The notes under the pieces were generated by a model. The model worked only from the letters and a program-made list of their open reading frames with translations, did no database searches and was not told the origin of the DNA. 47,374 bases of DNA from Nitrospirota bacterium. GTDB taxonomy: Bacteria; Nitrospirota; Thermodesulfovibrionia; Thermodesulfovibrionales; JdFR-85. Position numbers and translations under genes: made by a program. The first letter of the stretch is position 1, and the number at the start of each line of letters is the position of its first letter. This document shows positions 14,724 through 23,984 of the stretch, one piece after another. The stretch spans positions 1 to 47,374 of the forward strand of contig JAADGG010000091.1 in the NCBI GenBank assembly GCA_013152485.1, in the 5' to 3' direction.

Positions 14724-15923
14724 TCAGATTCTCTTCAGGATGCCGAGGACTTCGATATGGTATGTCTGGGGGAACATGTCGACCACCCTGACGGAGTCCA
14801 GCGCATAACTCCCCTTGAGGCGCTCGACGTCCCTTGCGAACGTCGAGGGATTGCACGATATGTAGACAATCCATACCGGCGAGGCCGCCTTAACCCTTTC
14901 TACAACCCTCTTCGTCAGCCCTGCCCGCGGGGGATCGAGCACGATCATGTCGGCACCACCGCCCGGGTCGAACTCCTCCGCGCTCTTGTTCACTACCCTT
15001 ACGTTGCCGGTCCTGTTCAGTTTCGTATTCTCCCTGGCGTCCCTGAAGGCGTGGGGATTCTCCTCCACCGCCGATATCTCGGAGACGAAAGGGGAGAGCG
15101 GTATGGAAAAGTTCCCTGCGCCGCAGTAGAGGTCGATCACCCTTGCAGGCCTGATAGCGTCCGCAAACGCGGAAACAACCGAGACGAGTTCCCTGTTTAA
15201 CTCCCAGTTGACCTGAAAGAAAGACCTCTCCGACACCATGTAGTGATATCCGTTGAGGTCGAGGCATATGCGCCCGGCACCCACAGAGGTCCCGTCCTCG
15301 AAAACCACGCCGGAGGCGCCCGAACTCCTGAGCACTTCCGTCACGGCCGCAGTGTCGAACGTATCCCCCTTCACCGAGACGAGCAGCACGTCACCGGACT
15401 GGACGTGAATCTCCTTCACGCCACGGGGCACGCCGGCGGCCCTGATGCGCCCGAGGAAGTCGTTTATCTCGGGACTCAGAAGCAGGCACTCGTCGAACTC
15501 CACTACATCGTTCGACTGCCTCCTGTAAAACCCCGTCTTACCGTCCGGGGAGACCTTGAACTGGGCCCTCTTCCGGTAGTGCCACGGGGACGACACGAGG
15601 GAGGGGGCGAGTGAGGCATCCGTCTTGCCGATCCTTTCTATACAGTCGAGGACGATCTCCTCCTTCATCCTCACCTGCCTCTCATAGGCTATGTACTGGT
15701 AGTGGCAGCCGCCGCATATCCCGAAGACCGGACACGCAGGCCCGACACGGTCGGGGGAAGGCTCCAGCACTTCCATGACTGCAGCCACCGAATAGTCCCT
15801 CTTCTTCTCCACGACCTCCGCTTCAACAACCTCTCCCGGAAGGGCTCCCCTCAGAAAGATCACTCCATCGTCACGGCAAAGCGTGTATCCACCGTAGAGG
15901 GGAATAAGCGCCTCGAGTCTCAT
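14724..15923 (-). CDS. TrmA/RlmD-type RNA (uracil-5-)-methyltransferase with Fe-S cluster
   Basis: 399 residues. An N-terminal TRAM/OB-like segment (GALPGEVVEAEVVEKKRDYS) is followed by cluster ligands in CPVFGICGGCHYQY, the SAM domain VIDLYCGAGNFSIPL, the motif VLDPPRAGL and the catalytic VYISCNPSTFARD with its nucleophilic Cys. This is the RumA/RlmD/TrmA family that makes 5-methyluridine in 23S rRNA or tRNA; the exact target cannot be told from sequence. It starts at ATG 15923, one base after the response-regulator stop, so it is the last gene of the galT-glgA-kinase-regulator operon. That association is probably transcriptional convenience. Confidence 0.9.
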   Translation of the reverse strand: MRLEALIPLYGGYTLCRDDGVIFLRGALPGEVVEAEVVEKKRDYSVAAVMEVLEPSPDRVGPACPVFGICGGCHYQYIAYERQVRMKEEIVLDCIERIGKTDASLAPSLVSSPWHYRKRAQFKVSPDGKTGFYRRQSNDVVEFDECLLLSPEINDFLGRIRAAGVPRGVKEIHVQSGDVLLVSVKGDTFDTAAVTEVLRSSGASGVVFEDGTSVGAGRICLDLNGYHYMVSERSFFQVNWELNRELVSVVSAFADAIRPARVIDLYCGAGNFSIPLSPFVSEISAVEENPHAFRDARENTKLNRTGNVRVVNKSAEEFDPGGGADMIVLDPPRAGLTKRVVERVKAASPVWIVYISCNPSTFARDVERLKGSYALDSVRVVDMFPQTYHIEVLGILKRI

Positions 15924-15924
15924 A

Positions 15925-16272
15925 TTACTTCTTGAGAAGCCTCTTTATGGTCTCTTTGAGCTCGGTGGTGTCCGACGACTTTACGACATATGCCTCGGAG
16001 GCCCACACGGCGAAGTCGTCACGGTAATCATAGGCCGTCGACATTATGATGGGCAGGCGCGGCTTCTTCTCCTTCATCTTTCTCAGCACCTGGATGCCGT
16101 CCATGTCCGGCATGAGTATGTCGAGGGTGACGAGGTCGGGATTCTCCTCCTCGAACAGTTTCAACGCCTCCTCTCCCGAGCTCGCGGTAACCACGTCGTA
16201 GCCCTCCTCCTCAAGCTCCTCCTTGTAAAGCATCCTGATGGAAGGATCATCGTCTACGATAAGTATCTTCAT
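15925..16272 (-). CDS. single-domain response regulator (CheY-like receiver)
   Basis: 115 residues forming only a receiver domain: acidic pocket DDD at residues 7-9, phosphoacceptor Asp in LVTLDILMPDMDG, switch Thr/Ser in IIMSTAYDY, and Lys in AYVVKSSDTTELKE. With no output domain it must act by protein contact or pass phosphate on. It lies 17 bases downstream of the large kinase, its probable phosphodonor. The start at 16272 has GGGGGTG upstream. The Ser-Ser after the conserved Lys replaces the usual Pro. Confidence 0.92.
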   Translation of the reverse strand: MKILIVDDDPSIRMLYKEELEEEGYDVVTASSGEEALKLFEEENPDLVTLDILMPDMDGIQVLRKMKEKKPRLPIIMSTAYDYRDDFAVWASEAYVVKSSDTTELKETIKRLLKK

Positions 16273-16289
16273 CTCTTACACCCCCTGTG

Positions 16290-19200
16290 TTAGTGTTTAT
16301 ATGGCAAGTATATCTTGAACGTCGTTCCCTGTCCTTTCGTACTGTAGACGTCTATCTTCCCCTGGTGTTCCTCGATTATACGGTGTGCAATGGCCAGTCC
16401 CAGCCCGGTCCCCTCTATCCTGGTCGTGAAGAAGGGATCGAAGATATAGGGCAGGTTCTTCTCGTCGATGCCGGGGCCTGTGTCGGTCACCTCTATCACG
16501 CCGTAGTTGTTCTCCCGGTAAGTGTTCACGGTCAATTTTCCGCCTTCCTCCATTATCTGTATCGCGTTGCTTATTATGTTTATGATAGCCTCTTTGATCC
16601 TGTTGGGATCAACTTCGAGGGAGAGGGGATCCTTGAAATCCGTCTCGAGCACAATCCCGCGCTTCTTTATCTCCTGTGAAAAGAGGGACAGTATGTCCTT
16701 GATTATTTCAACCCCCTCGAGGTGCTCCTTGGATATCCTGACCTCCCTGACAAAGCTCAGTATCTCCTTCAGTATCTCCTCGAGCCTGTCCACCTCCCTG
16801 GTGATGACGGAGGCATACTCGAGGAGCTTGCCGTCGAGCTTCTTCTCGAGCCTCCGCGAAAAACCGCCTATGGAGACGAGGGGGTTCCTTATCTCGTGGG
16901 CGACCTTGGCTGCAACCTCTCCGAGGGCGGCCATCTTCTCCGCCATTGCGAGTTTCTCCCTCAGCTTCTTCAGTTCGCTGATATCCCTGACGATATGGAC
17001 CGTTCCCATGAAGTTGCCCGAGGAATCGAAAAGCGGCGATGTCGATGTCAGGAAGGTCCCCCCCCTGTATGTATCCTCGAGCTCCTCGATATAGGCCTTC
17101 TGGGTGTTGACCGTTTTGTGATGCGGGCATTTCTCGTACGGCTTGTCCATGCCGTGGAATATCTCGTAACACTTGCGCCCTACTATCTCCTCCTTCTTCC
17201 TCCCTATCTTCTCGACGACCGCCCTGTTTATGTTTCTGATCGTATAGTCCTCTGTCGTTATGTACAGCAGGTCGGATATGGACTCGAAGATGTTCTCGAG
17301 CTCGGACTCCGCCAGTTTCACCTTCTCGAAAAGCCTTGCGCTCTCTATGGCGGAGGCGATCTGGTCGGAGAAGCCGGAGAGGAACCTCATGTCTTCATCC
17401 GTGATGGGCTTGCGGTTGAAGTAGTTGTCCACCCACAGCACCCCTATGACCTTGTTCCTCGCGATCAGCGGAACCACCGCATACGCCTCGGTTCCGAGGA
17501 GCTGAATAACCGCGGGGTCGGCAAGCGCATCATGTTTGACGTCGTGGATATTGAAGCTCCTCCGCTCCTTCACCGCCCGTGACAGTGCGGTATCGTCATT
17601 GAGATTGATCTCGATTCCCGTACTCAGCCTGTCGAGGAACGAGTCCTTTCTCAGCGGGCCGTCCTCGATGTCCCTCAGTATCTCCGGCAGGCTCTTCTTC
17701 TCGATCGACAGCCTTTCCCATATCTGCCATGCCTCCTCCGGGGTTGCAGGGCCGACACCCATCGTCCCCCTGAGCACGGACTTCTCCTCGTCAAGCAGGA
17801 AGAGTATGGCCCTGTTGAAACCGAGACCGTCGCTCATCGTCACCGCGGTCAGCACCATCCTGAGGAGCCTCTCGAGCTCGAGCGTCCCCCTCATGGCAGA
17901 GCTTATGAAGAAGAGCCTCGACAGCTCCTGGTTCCTCCTTATGAGCTCCTTTTCGACCTTCTTCTTCTCTGATATGTCCCTCGATATGCCGCTTATCCCT
18001 ATGACCTCTCCCGAGGCATCCTTGATCGGCGAGAGCGTCAGGCTCACCTCTATCATGGTACCGTCTCGCTTCTTGCGCAGCGTCTCTATGTTCTTTATGG
18101 TCTCGCCCTGCTTGATCCGCTCTATGTACTGCATCTCGGTCTCGAGCAGAAAGTCGGGGATGAAGGGGAGGAAAGACCCCATGGCTTCCTCCTCGGTGAA
18201 TCCGTATATCCTCTCTGCTCCCTTGTTCCATGACGTGACTACCCCTTTCAGGTCCGTGGTCACGATGGCATCGGCCGAGTTGTCTATCAGGCTCTCGAGG
18301 TACTCCTTGGTCTGTGCCACCTCCTTGTAGAGTGCGAGTATCTCCTCCTGGTACAGGACCCTGTCGGTTATGTCCTGGATAAGGACGACCGCCTCGACCA
18401 CGTTGCCCTCCTCGTCCTTTATGGGATACGAACTCAGTTCGGCGTAGTTTGCTCCCTTGGATTGCGTGATGACATTTATATCGCCTGTCTCGAAGGTGAG
18501 CTTGGCCGCACAGTGCGGGCATATACCCCCTTTTTCGTGGAATATCTCCAGAGCCACGCCTCCGACCACGTCCTCGGCCTTCATGTGGAGGAACTCCTCC
18601 ACGAAACGGTTGATGGACAGGACCCTGTAGTTCCTGTCGAGCGTGACTATCCCTCCCTGGACACTCTCGAAGAGTATGTCGAGCCGCTTCTTCGCCTCGA
18701 GGGCCTCTTTCTCCTTCTCGAGTTCCTTCTCGAAGATCCTCGCCTTCTCGATTGCAAGCGATATGAGGGAGGCTATGCCCTCCGTAGTCCTCAGGTCGTC
18801 GAAGGTGAAGGTTGTAATCTCCCCATCCGGCCCTTTCTTGTCGTACAGGCCTATCGTCCCTATCACCTCGTCACCGATCTTCAGTGGTACGCAGACCACC
18901 GACTTCGCCTCGAGCAGAGGCACCCGCGTATCTTCCGGCATCTCGGAGACATTCTCAACGAGCAGGGACTTGCCCGAACTCGTAACCTTGCCAGCTATAC
19001 CCTTTCCGATCTCCGTATCCATCCCCTCTATGTAGTCCTCCGGAACGCCGTAGTATGCCTTTATCTTCAGGGAATGGTCCTCCTGGAGCCTTATGATGCA
19101 GCCCTTTGCATTGAGAAGACGCGTGACCTCGAACACCACCCTCTTCAGCAGCTCGTCGAGGTCGAGCAGCGTGGTCAGATCCCTGGAGAGCTCGTAAAGG

Positions 19201-20468
19201 ACCGTTATCTTGTTGAGCTGGTCCATTGCAGAGACATAGAGCTCCGCGTTCCTTACTATGGTGCCTATGGTGTTCGACAGAATGTTTGCTATGTTCAGCT
19301 CGTTCTCGGTGAACCTCCTTACGACCTCCACCCCGATGAAGAATATCCCGAGGCATCTGCCCTCCCTTATGATCGGAAAGAGGAGGAGAGACCCCAGGCT
19401 GCGCCTTATGAAGGCCACGTCCCTGTCCGTCGGCATCTCCCTGTACAGGGGCTCGCGCACGTCGAGCATCTTCCTGCACAGCTCGCTGCCGTCCACCGCG
19501 AAGCTCTTCTCGAATATGTCCGTCTCCTTGTTCAGCGCCTGTAGGGTGAAGACCTGTCCCTCAACGTTCAGGAGGTAGACGCCGACGTAATCGAGGCCCT
19601 TCCAGTCGGCGACGGTCTCGGTTATAAGCTTCAGTGATTCCCTGAGCTCCAACGTCGAACTCGCGATACGCGTAACCTCGAACAGCAGCTCCGTCTCCGA
19701 GAGCCTCTTCTTCAGGCTCTCCTCAGACTCCTTCAGTTTCCGCAGGACCTGGCCGAAACGGCTCGCGATGATGCCGAACTCGTCGTGCCTGTCGAGGCCC
19801 GTCATCGTGTCTATCTCGCCGGATATGATCTTTTCCGTGAATTCCAGGAGGTCCTTGAACGGTCTTCCTATCGAGCGCGTAATGAGCAGGACGAGGAAGA
19901 CGACCGAGAAGATCGTTATAAAGACGAGGACCGCGACATATACCGTCAGCCTCGCCTTCGACTCCTCGGTCTCTTCCACCGCTGTGGTGACGTTCTTCAG
20001 GGATACGGTATGAAGTTCCTCGACGGATGTCAGTATGTCCAGTTCCTTCTCTTCGATCCGGCCGACGAGTCTGAGGACCTCCCTGTTGCCCTTCGGATTA
20101 GGATAAGAGAATATCCTTCTCGCCGTCCGGTTGAGGTCCTGGAACTTCTCTCCGACCTCCTTGAGCACCTCCTTGTCCGCCACATAGTCCTCGAGCGCGC
20201 CGAAGTCCTTGTACACCTTTGACAGGGCCTTCCTGTACATCCGCCTGTACCGCTGTTCACCCGTAAACGCCCAGCTCTTCACATAAGTGGAGTACTCCAC
20301 GATGGACATCTTCAGTTCCTCGTGCAGCCTGTACTCCTCCGATGTCTTCTTTAGCAGGTCGAGGTTGTTCGATATCCTGTCGAAGATATACATGGTACCG
20401 CCGCCGAACATGGCGGCTATGAGAATGAATACGAGCAGGAATATGGACAGTTTGAACCTTATGCTCAT
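16290..20468 (-). CDS. large multi-sensor histidine kinase (HAMP, three GAF, three PAS)
   Basis: 1392 residues. Domain order: transmembrane helix 8-28, periplasmic region 29-172 of helical chemoreceptor type, transmembrane helix 174-197, HAMP about 198-250, GAF 265-410, GAF 425-580, PAS 595-705, PAS 720-835, GAF 850-1045, PAS 1052-1165, HisKA with phosphoacceptor His1191 (AHEIRNPLVS), and HATPase with N box around N1301, DTGPGI at 1329, YIFDPFF at 1341 and GTGLGLA at 1353. The first and third PAS domains carry Cys/His pairs (GGICPHC at 647-653, YEKCPHHK at 1111-1118) that could bind metal or sense redox state. The ATG follows the glgA stop with no gap; GGAGGG inside glgA is the ribosome binding site. 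The signal is unknown. Confidence 0.93.
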   Translation of the reverse strand: MSIRFKLSIFLLVFILIAAMFGGGTMYIFDRISNNLDLLKKTSEEYRLHEELKMSIVEYSTYVKSWAFTGEQRYRRMYRKALSKVYKDFGALEDYVADKEVLKEVGEKFQDLNRTARRIFSYPNPKGNREVLRLVGRIEEKELDILTSVEELHTVSLKNVTTAVEETEESKARLTVYVAVLVFITIFSVVFLVLLITRSIGRPFKDLLEFTEKIISGEIDTMTGLDRHDEFGIIASRFGQVLRKLKESEESLKKRLSETELLFEVTRIASSTLELRESLKLITETVADWKGLDYVGVYLLNVEGQVFTLQALNKETDIFEKSFAVDGSELCRKMLDVREPLYREMPTDRDVAFIRRSLGSLLLFPIIREGRCLGIFFIGVEVVRRFTENELNIANILSNTIGTIVRNAELYVSAMDQLNKITVLYELSRDLTTLLDLDELLKRVVFEVTRLLNAKGCIIRLQEDHSLKIKAYYGVPEDYIEGMDTEIGKGIAGKVTSSGKSLLVENVSEMPEDTRVPLLEAKSVVCVPLKIGDEVIGTIGLYDKKGPDGEITTFTFDDLRTTEGIASLISLAIEKARIFEKELEKEKEALEAKKRLDILFESVQGGIVTLDRNYRVLSINRFVEEFLHMKAEDVVGGVALEIFHEKGGICPHCAAKLTFETGDINVITQSKGANYAELSSYPIKDEEGNVVEAVVLIQDITDRVLYQEEILALYKEVAQTKEYLESLIDNSADAIVTTDLKGVVTSWNKGAERIYGFTEEEAMGSFLPFIPDFLLETEMQYIERIKQGETIKNIETLRKKRDGTMIEVSLTLSPIKDASGEVIGISGISRDISEKKKVEKELIRRNQELSRLFFISSAMRGTLELERLLRMVLTAVTMSDGLGFNRAILFLLDEEKSVLRGTMGVGPATPEEAWQIWERLSIEKKSLPEILRDIEDGPLRKDSFLDRLSTGIEINLNDDTALSRAVKERRSFNIHDVKHDALADPAVIQLLGTEAYAVVPLIARNKVIGVLWVDNYFNRKPITDEDMRFLSGFSDQIASAIESARLFEKVKLAESELENIFESISDLLYITTEDYTIRNINRAVVEKIGRKKEEIVGRKCYEIFHGMDKPYEKCPHHKTVNTQKAYIEELEDTYRGGTFLTSTSPLFDSSGNFMGTVHIVRDISELKKLREKLAMAEKMAALGEVAAKVAHEIRNPLVSIGGFSRRLEKKLDGKLLEYASVITREVDRLEEILKEILSFVREVRISKEHLEGVEIIKDILSLFSQEIKKRGIVLETDFKDPLSLEVDPNRIKEAIINIISNAIQIMEEGGKLTVNTYRENNYGVIEVTDTGPGIDEKNLPYIFDPFFTTRIEGTGLGLAIAHRIIEEHQGKIDVYSTKGQGTTFKIYLPYKH

Positions 20469-21914
20469 CTAAGCCCTCCCGAGCTCCCCGCTGAGGGCCT
20501 TCTTGTAGAGTTCGGCGTATTCCGAGGCAAACCGCCTCCACGAAAAATCCTTCTCCATTCCCCTCTTCATGAGCTTCTGCCATCTCCTGCTGAATGGATA
20601 GAGCGTGAGGGCACGCTTTACTGACTCGAGGAAGACCGCAAGGTTGTAGTCGTCAAAGAGAAAACCCGTTCCCGTATCGGTGAGGGCGTTGTAGTCTTCT
20701 ATGGTGTCGGAGAGGCCTCCGGTGTTTCTTGCAACCGGAACCGTCCCGTACCTGAGGGCTATCATCTGGACGAGACCGCAGGGTTCATACCTCGACGGCA
20801 TCAGGACCATGTCGGAGCCCGCATAGACGGAATGGGCGAAGACCTCGTCGAAGTCCAGCCTGATATGGAGATTCTCCCGGCCCTCCAGGGATATCGACAT
20901 CAGGTTCTCCTCGGCCTCCCTGGTGCCTGTTCCGAGCAGTATCAGGCCGCAGCCGTAACCGATCAGCCTGTCCATGCCGTCAACTATGAGCTCCACCCCC
21001 TTCTGTACGCTCAGCCTCCCTATGAAAGAGAGCAGCGGAGCCCCCTTCTTCAACCTGATGTTGCACTCGTCCATGAGCCTCTCCTTGCAGAGCGCCTTGC
21101 CCTTGAGGTCACCTGCAGAGTATCTGCTCTCGATGAGTGTATCGACGTCTGGAGACCATTCCCTGTAATCTATGCCGTTGAGGATGCCGAAGAGCACGTC
21201 TCTCCTTTTGCCCAGAATGCCGTCGAGACCGAACCCGTACTCGGGGGTCGTGATCTCTTCAGCATACTTCCTGCTGACCGTGCTCAGTATGTCGGCATAG
21301 AGGATGCCGGCCTTCAGGAAGTTCACTTTACCGTAGAACTCTATACCCTCGGGGGTGAACACATCCTCCCCCACGCCGAGCGCGGGGAGGACTTCCCTGG
21401 GGAAAACCCCCTGGTAGCCGAGGTTGTGGATGGTCAGCAGGGTAAGGGTGTTTCTGAAGAAATCGTCCCCGCCGTACTCCATCCTCAGGTAGAGGGGGAT
21501 CAGGGCGGTCTGCCAGTCATTGAGGTGTATGATGTCCGGCCTGAAGCCGATCGCCTTGCAGGACTCGAGCACCGCCCGGCAGAAGAAGGCGAACCTCAGG
21601 GCGTTGTCGGGAAAGTCACCCGCCTTGTCACCATAGAGCCCCTCCCTTGCATACAGCTCGTCGCACCTTATGAAGACGGCCTTGTCGTGCATGTATACGC
21701 TCCCCGAGTAGAGCCTGCCGTTCATGAATATCTCCAGCTCCACTCCGGTCGCCGCCAGGTCGAATTCCCTCTCTATGCCGCCGTACAGAGGCAGCACTAG
21801 CCTTGCATCCATGCCCATCGCGTTGAGTTCCCTGAAGAGAACACCGGCCACATCTGCAAGACCTCCTGTTTTACAGTACGGGACAGCCTCGCCTGATGCT
21901 ATGAGGACGTTCAT
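20469..21914 (-). CDS. glgA: glycogen (starch) synthase, ADP-glucose type
   Basis: 481 residues from ATG at 21914 (MNVLIASGEAVPYCKTGGLA). The KTGGLADV motif binds ADP-glucose; the GT5 catalytic region includes LSFIGRLSVQKGVEL and the C-terminal MPSRYEPCGLVQMIALRYG, with the conserved Glu and GL. It extends alpha-1,4-glucan from ADP-glucose. The frame is open upstream but that part overlaps galT and lacks family similarity. Start and galT stop overlap as ATGA, so translation is coupled. Together with galT this points to storage polysaccharide or sugar-nucleotide metabolism, and the kinase and regulator genes follow in the same operon. Confidence 0.93.
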   Translation of the reverse strand: MNVLIASGEAVPYCKTGGLADVAGVLFRELNAMGMDARLVLPLYGGIEREFDLAATGVELEIFMNGRLYSGSVYMHDKAVFIRCDELYAREGLYGDKAGDFPDNALRFAFFCRAVLESCKAIGFRPDIIHLNDWQTALIPLYLRMEYGGDDFFRNTLTLLTIHNLGYQGVFPREVLPALGVGEDVFTPEGIEFYGKVNFLKAGILYADILSTVSRKYAEEITTPEYGFGLDGILGKRRDVLFGILNGIDYREWSPDVDTLIESRYSAGDLKGKALCKERLMDECNIRLKKGAPLLSFIGRLSVQKGVELIVDGMDRLIGYGCGLILLGTGTREAEENLMSISLEGRENLHIRLDFDEVFAHSVYAGSDMVLMPSRYEPCGLVQMIALRYGTVPVARNTGGLSDTIEDYNALTDTGTGFLFDDYNLAVFLESVKRALTLYPFSRRWQKLMKRGMEKDFSWRRFASEYAELYKKALSGELGRA

Positions 21915-22906
21915 ATTTGAGCTTCCCGCATGTATTTGGCGGCTACCTCCGGCGGGGTGGGATTTATGTAGAACCCCGACCCCCATTCAAATCCGGCTAT
22001 CTTGGTCAGCTTGGGCATGACCTCGATATGCCAGTGATAGTACTCGTTGGTCTCGTCCGTAAACGGCGAGGTATGTATCATGAAATTGTACGGGGGGACA
22101 TCGAGCAGCTTGTCGAGTTGCTTGAGCACCCGCTGCAGTATCTCCGCAAGCTTCGCAAAGCTCTTGCCGTGGGGCTGAAAGGCTGACTCGTGCTCTTTCG
22201 GGAGTATCCAGGTCTCGAAGGGTGCACGCGGGGCGAAAGGAGCTATGGCGAGATAGTGCTCGTTTTCACAGACGACCCTCCTGCCGTCACCGCTCTCCTG
22301 GTCCACAACGTCACAAAAGATGCACCTCTCCTTCATGTCATAGTAATGCCTCGATGCGTTTATCTCCTCCCTCACGATCTTGGGCACGATCGGAAGGGCT
22401 ATCAGCTGGCTGTGCGTGTGCTCGAGGGACGCCCCGGCAGCCTCTCCCTCGTTCTTGAAGACAAGGACGTATTTCAGCCTCGGGTCCTTCTTGAGGTCGT
22501 TTATCCTGAGGTCGTACGCCCACAGGACATCCTCTACACCCTTCAGCGGCATGGTGGCGAGGGAACTCATGTGGTCCGACGTCTCTATGATCACCTCGTG
22601 GGCACCCACGCCGTTCATCTTGTCGAACAGGCCCTCGCCGGTCTTGTCGAGCTCGCCGTGGATCTGGAGGGCCGGAAACTTGTTGGGAACGACCCTGAGT
22701 GTCCACTCCGCTCCTTCCTTTCCCTCCTGGGTCCTGAAGGCCATTATCTCTTCGGGCGTAGTGTATTCGTTTCCCGGACAGAAGGGGCAGAACCCCGCGA
22801 TCTTTCTCTTCTGTGATGGAGAGGCGAAGTCGGACGGCCTCTTGCCCCGCTCCACCGATATAATGACCCACCGTCCGACGATAGGGTCCTTCCTCAACTC
22901 AGGCAT
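21911..22906 (-). CDS. galT: galactose-1-phosphate uridylyltransferase
   Basis: 331 residues. Zinc ligands lie in AGFCPFCPGNEYTTPEE, the nucleotidylated His motif is SLEHTHSQL, and YHWHIEVMPKLTKIAGFEWG is the C-terminal signature. The enzyme swaps UMP between UDP-glucose and galactose-1-phosphate; bacterial relatives paired with glycogen genes may act as nucleotide-sugar phosphorylases, so the physiological substrate is uncertain. ATG at 22906 has AAGGAGG 5 bases upstream. It is the first gene of the operon galT-glgA-kinase-regulator-methyltransferase. The 269 bases upstream hold no other gene that I can support; GACTATAGTC at 22967-22976 is a possible promoter element. Confidence 0.93.
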   Translation of the reverse strand: MPELRKDPIVGRWVIISVERGKRPSDFASPSQKRKIAGFCPFCPGNEYTTPEEIMAFRTQEGKEGAEWTLRVVPNKFPALQIHGELDKTGEGLFDKMNGVGAHEVIIETSDHMSSLATMPLKGVEDVLWAYDLRINDLKKDPRLKYVLVFKNEGEAAGASLEHTHSQLIALPIVPKIVREEINASRHYYDMKERCIFCDVVDQESGDGRRVVCENEHYLAIAPFAPRAPFETWILPKEHESAFQPHGKSFAKLAEILQRVLKQLDKLLDVPPYNFMIHTSPFTDETNEYYHWHIEVMPKLTKIAGFEWGSGFYINPTPPEVAAKYMREAQI

Positions 22907-23175
22907 AAAAACCTCCTTAAAGATGATTGAGATCTTGCTCTTATGAACCGTATGGATGAATTCCCTGACTATAGTCTCTTATTTTACCAGAAAACAGAGT
23001 ATAAATGAGTGTTGCCCCGACTCTCTCTCCTCCCAAGTCAACCGGCCCGAAGGAGCGCACTGCCGGGGCATCACGGTCAGGGCCGCACGCCCGGCGTTTC
23101 TTCCTGCTTCTGGCAAAAGGAGAACCTTTTGGGTTACAATATAGACAGTATGGAAAAAACCTCAAGGGGCACAAG

Positions 23176-23952
23176 ATGAAGACACTCAAATTCCTGCTTT
23201 TCATATCTTTTATGCTTATACCCTCCTATGCCTTCGCATGGGGGCCCCTCACACACATATACCTTGGAAGTGAAGTCCTGTCCATCGCATCGGTCCTCCC
23301 GGCCGCCCTCTATGAGCTCCTGCGCAGATACAAGGAGGACTTCCTCTACGGGAACCTGATGGCGGACATAATCCTCGCAAAGAAGTTTCTTCCCTACAAC
23401 AGGAACTCTCACAGCTGGGACGTCGCATTCAAGCTGATGGACGCAGCAGAGACGAGGCAGCAGAAGGCCTTCGTCTACGGCTATATAAGTCACCTTGCAT
23501 CGGATACCGTAGCACATGAAAAGCTGACCTCCGGAATGAGACATCTCGGCCACACCGTGTTCGAAATGAAGTCCGACAGCCTTGTGGGGCGGAAATACTG
23601 GTTCAGGGCTGTCTCCATAAACAGGAAGGTCAGACGGAGGAACGACTCGTTCCTCGAATCAACCCTCGAGAGCCCCTTTCTATCCGTAAGGACCAACAAG
23701 CGGATCTATCAGGGCATGGTGCTCCTCACCTATCTCACTCCGAAGAAGATGAACGAGTTCATAGACAGGAGCCTGTTCCTTCCGGACATGCCGAATTCCA
23801 GGAAGATAAAAGGACTCCATGAGGACTCGCTCGAGCGCATACTGGACATCCTGACGAAGGGCGAGTGCTCCGACGTCATCGGGAAGGACCCGGTGGCACA
23901 CGTGGAGAGCCGCGGTATCGGAAGGCTCCTGAAGGGACTCTACGATGGCTGA
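23176..23952 (+). CDS. exported zinc-dependent phospholipase C family protein
   Basis: 258 residues from ATG at 23176, with AAGGGG about 7 bases upstream. A signal peptide (MKTLKFLLFISFMLIPSYAF) ends just before WGPLTHIYLG; the mature N-terminal Trp and first His match the zinc PLC family (PF00882). Further metal ligands are likely in DFLYGNLMADI, NSHSWDVA and YGYISHLASDTVAHE. It may hydrolyse phospholipids or act on other phosphoesters in the periplasm; the homologues are mostly uncharacterised. The frame extends upstream to 23005 but that part has no family similarity. It is followed after 32 bases by moeA. Confidence 0.85.
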   Translation: MKTLKFLLFISFMLIPSYAFAWGPLTHIYLGSEVLSIASVLPAALYELLRRYKEDFLYGNLMADIILAKKFLPYNRNSHSWDVAFKLMDAAETRQQKAFVYGYISHLASDTVAHEKLTSGMRHLGHTVFEMKSDSLVGRKYWFRAVSINRKVRRRNDSFLESTLESPFLSVRTNKRIYQGMVLLTYLTPKKMNEFIDRSLFLPDMPNSRKIKGLHEDSLERILDILTKGECSDVIGKDPVAHVESRGIGRLLKGLYDG

Positions 23953-23984
23953 CCCAGGTATACCGGAAACAGACCTCCCGTCTC

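Noticed and set aside
18462-19544. Plus-strand 360-codon frame opposite the sensor kinase
   Set aside because: Shadow of a well-supported kinase; no family features and unusual composition.
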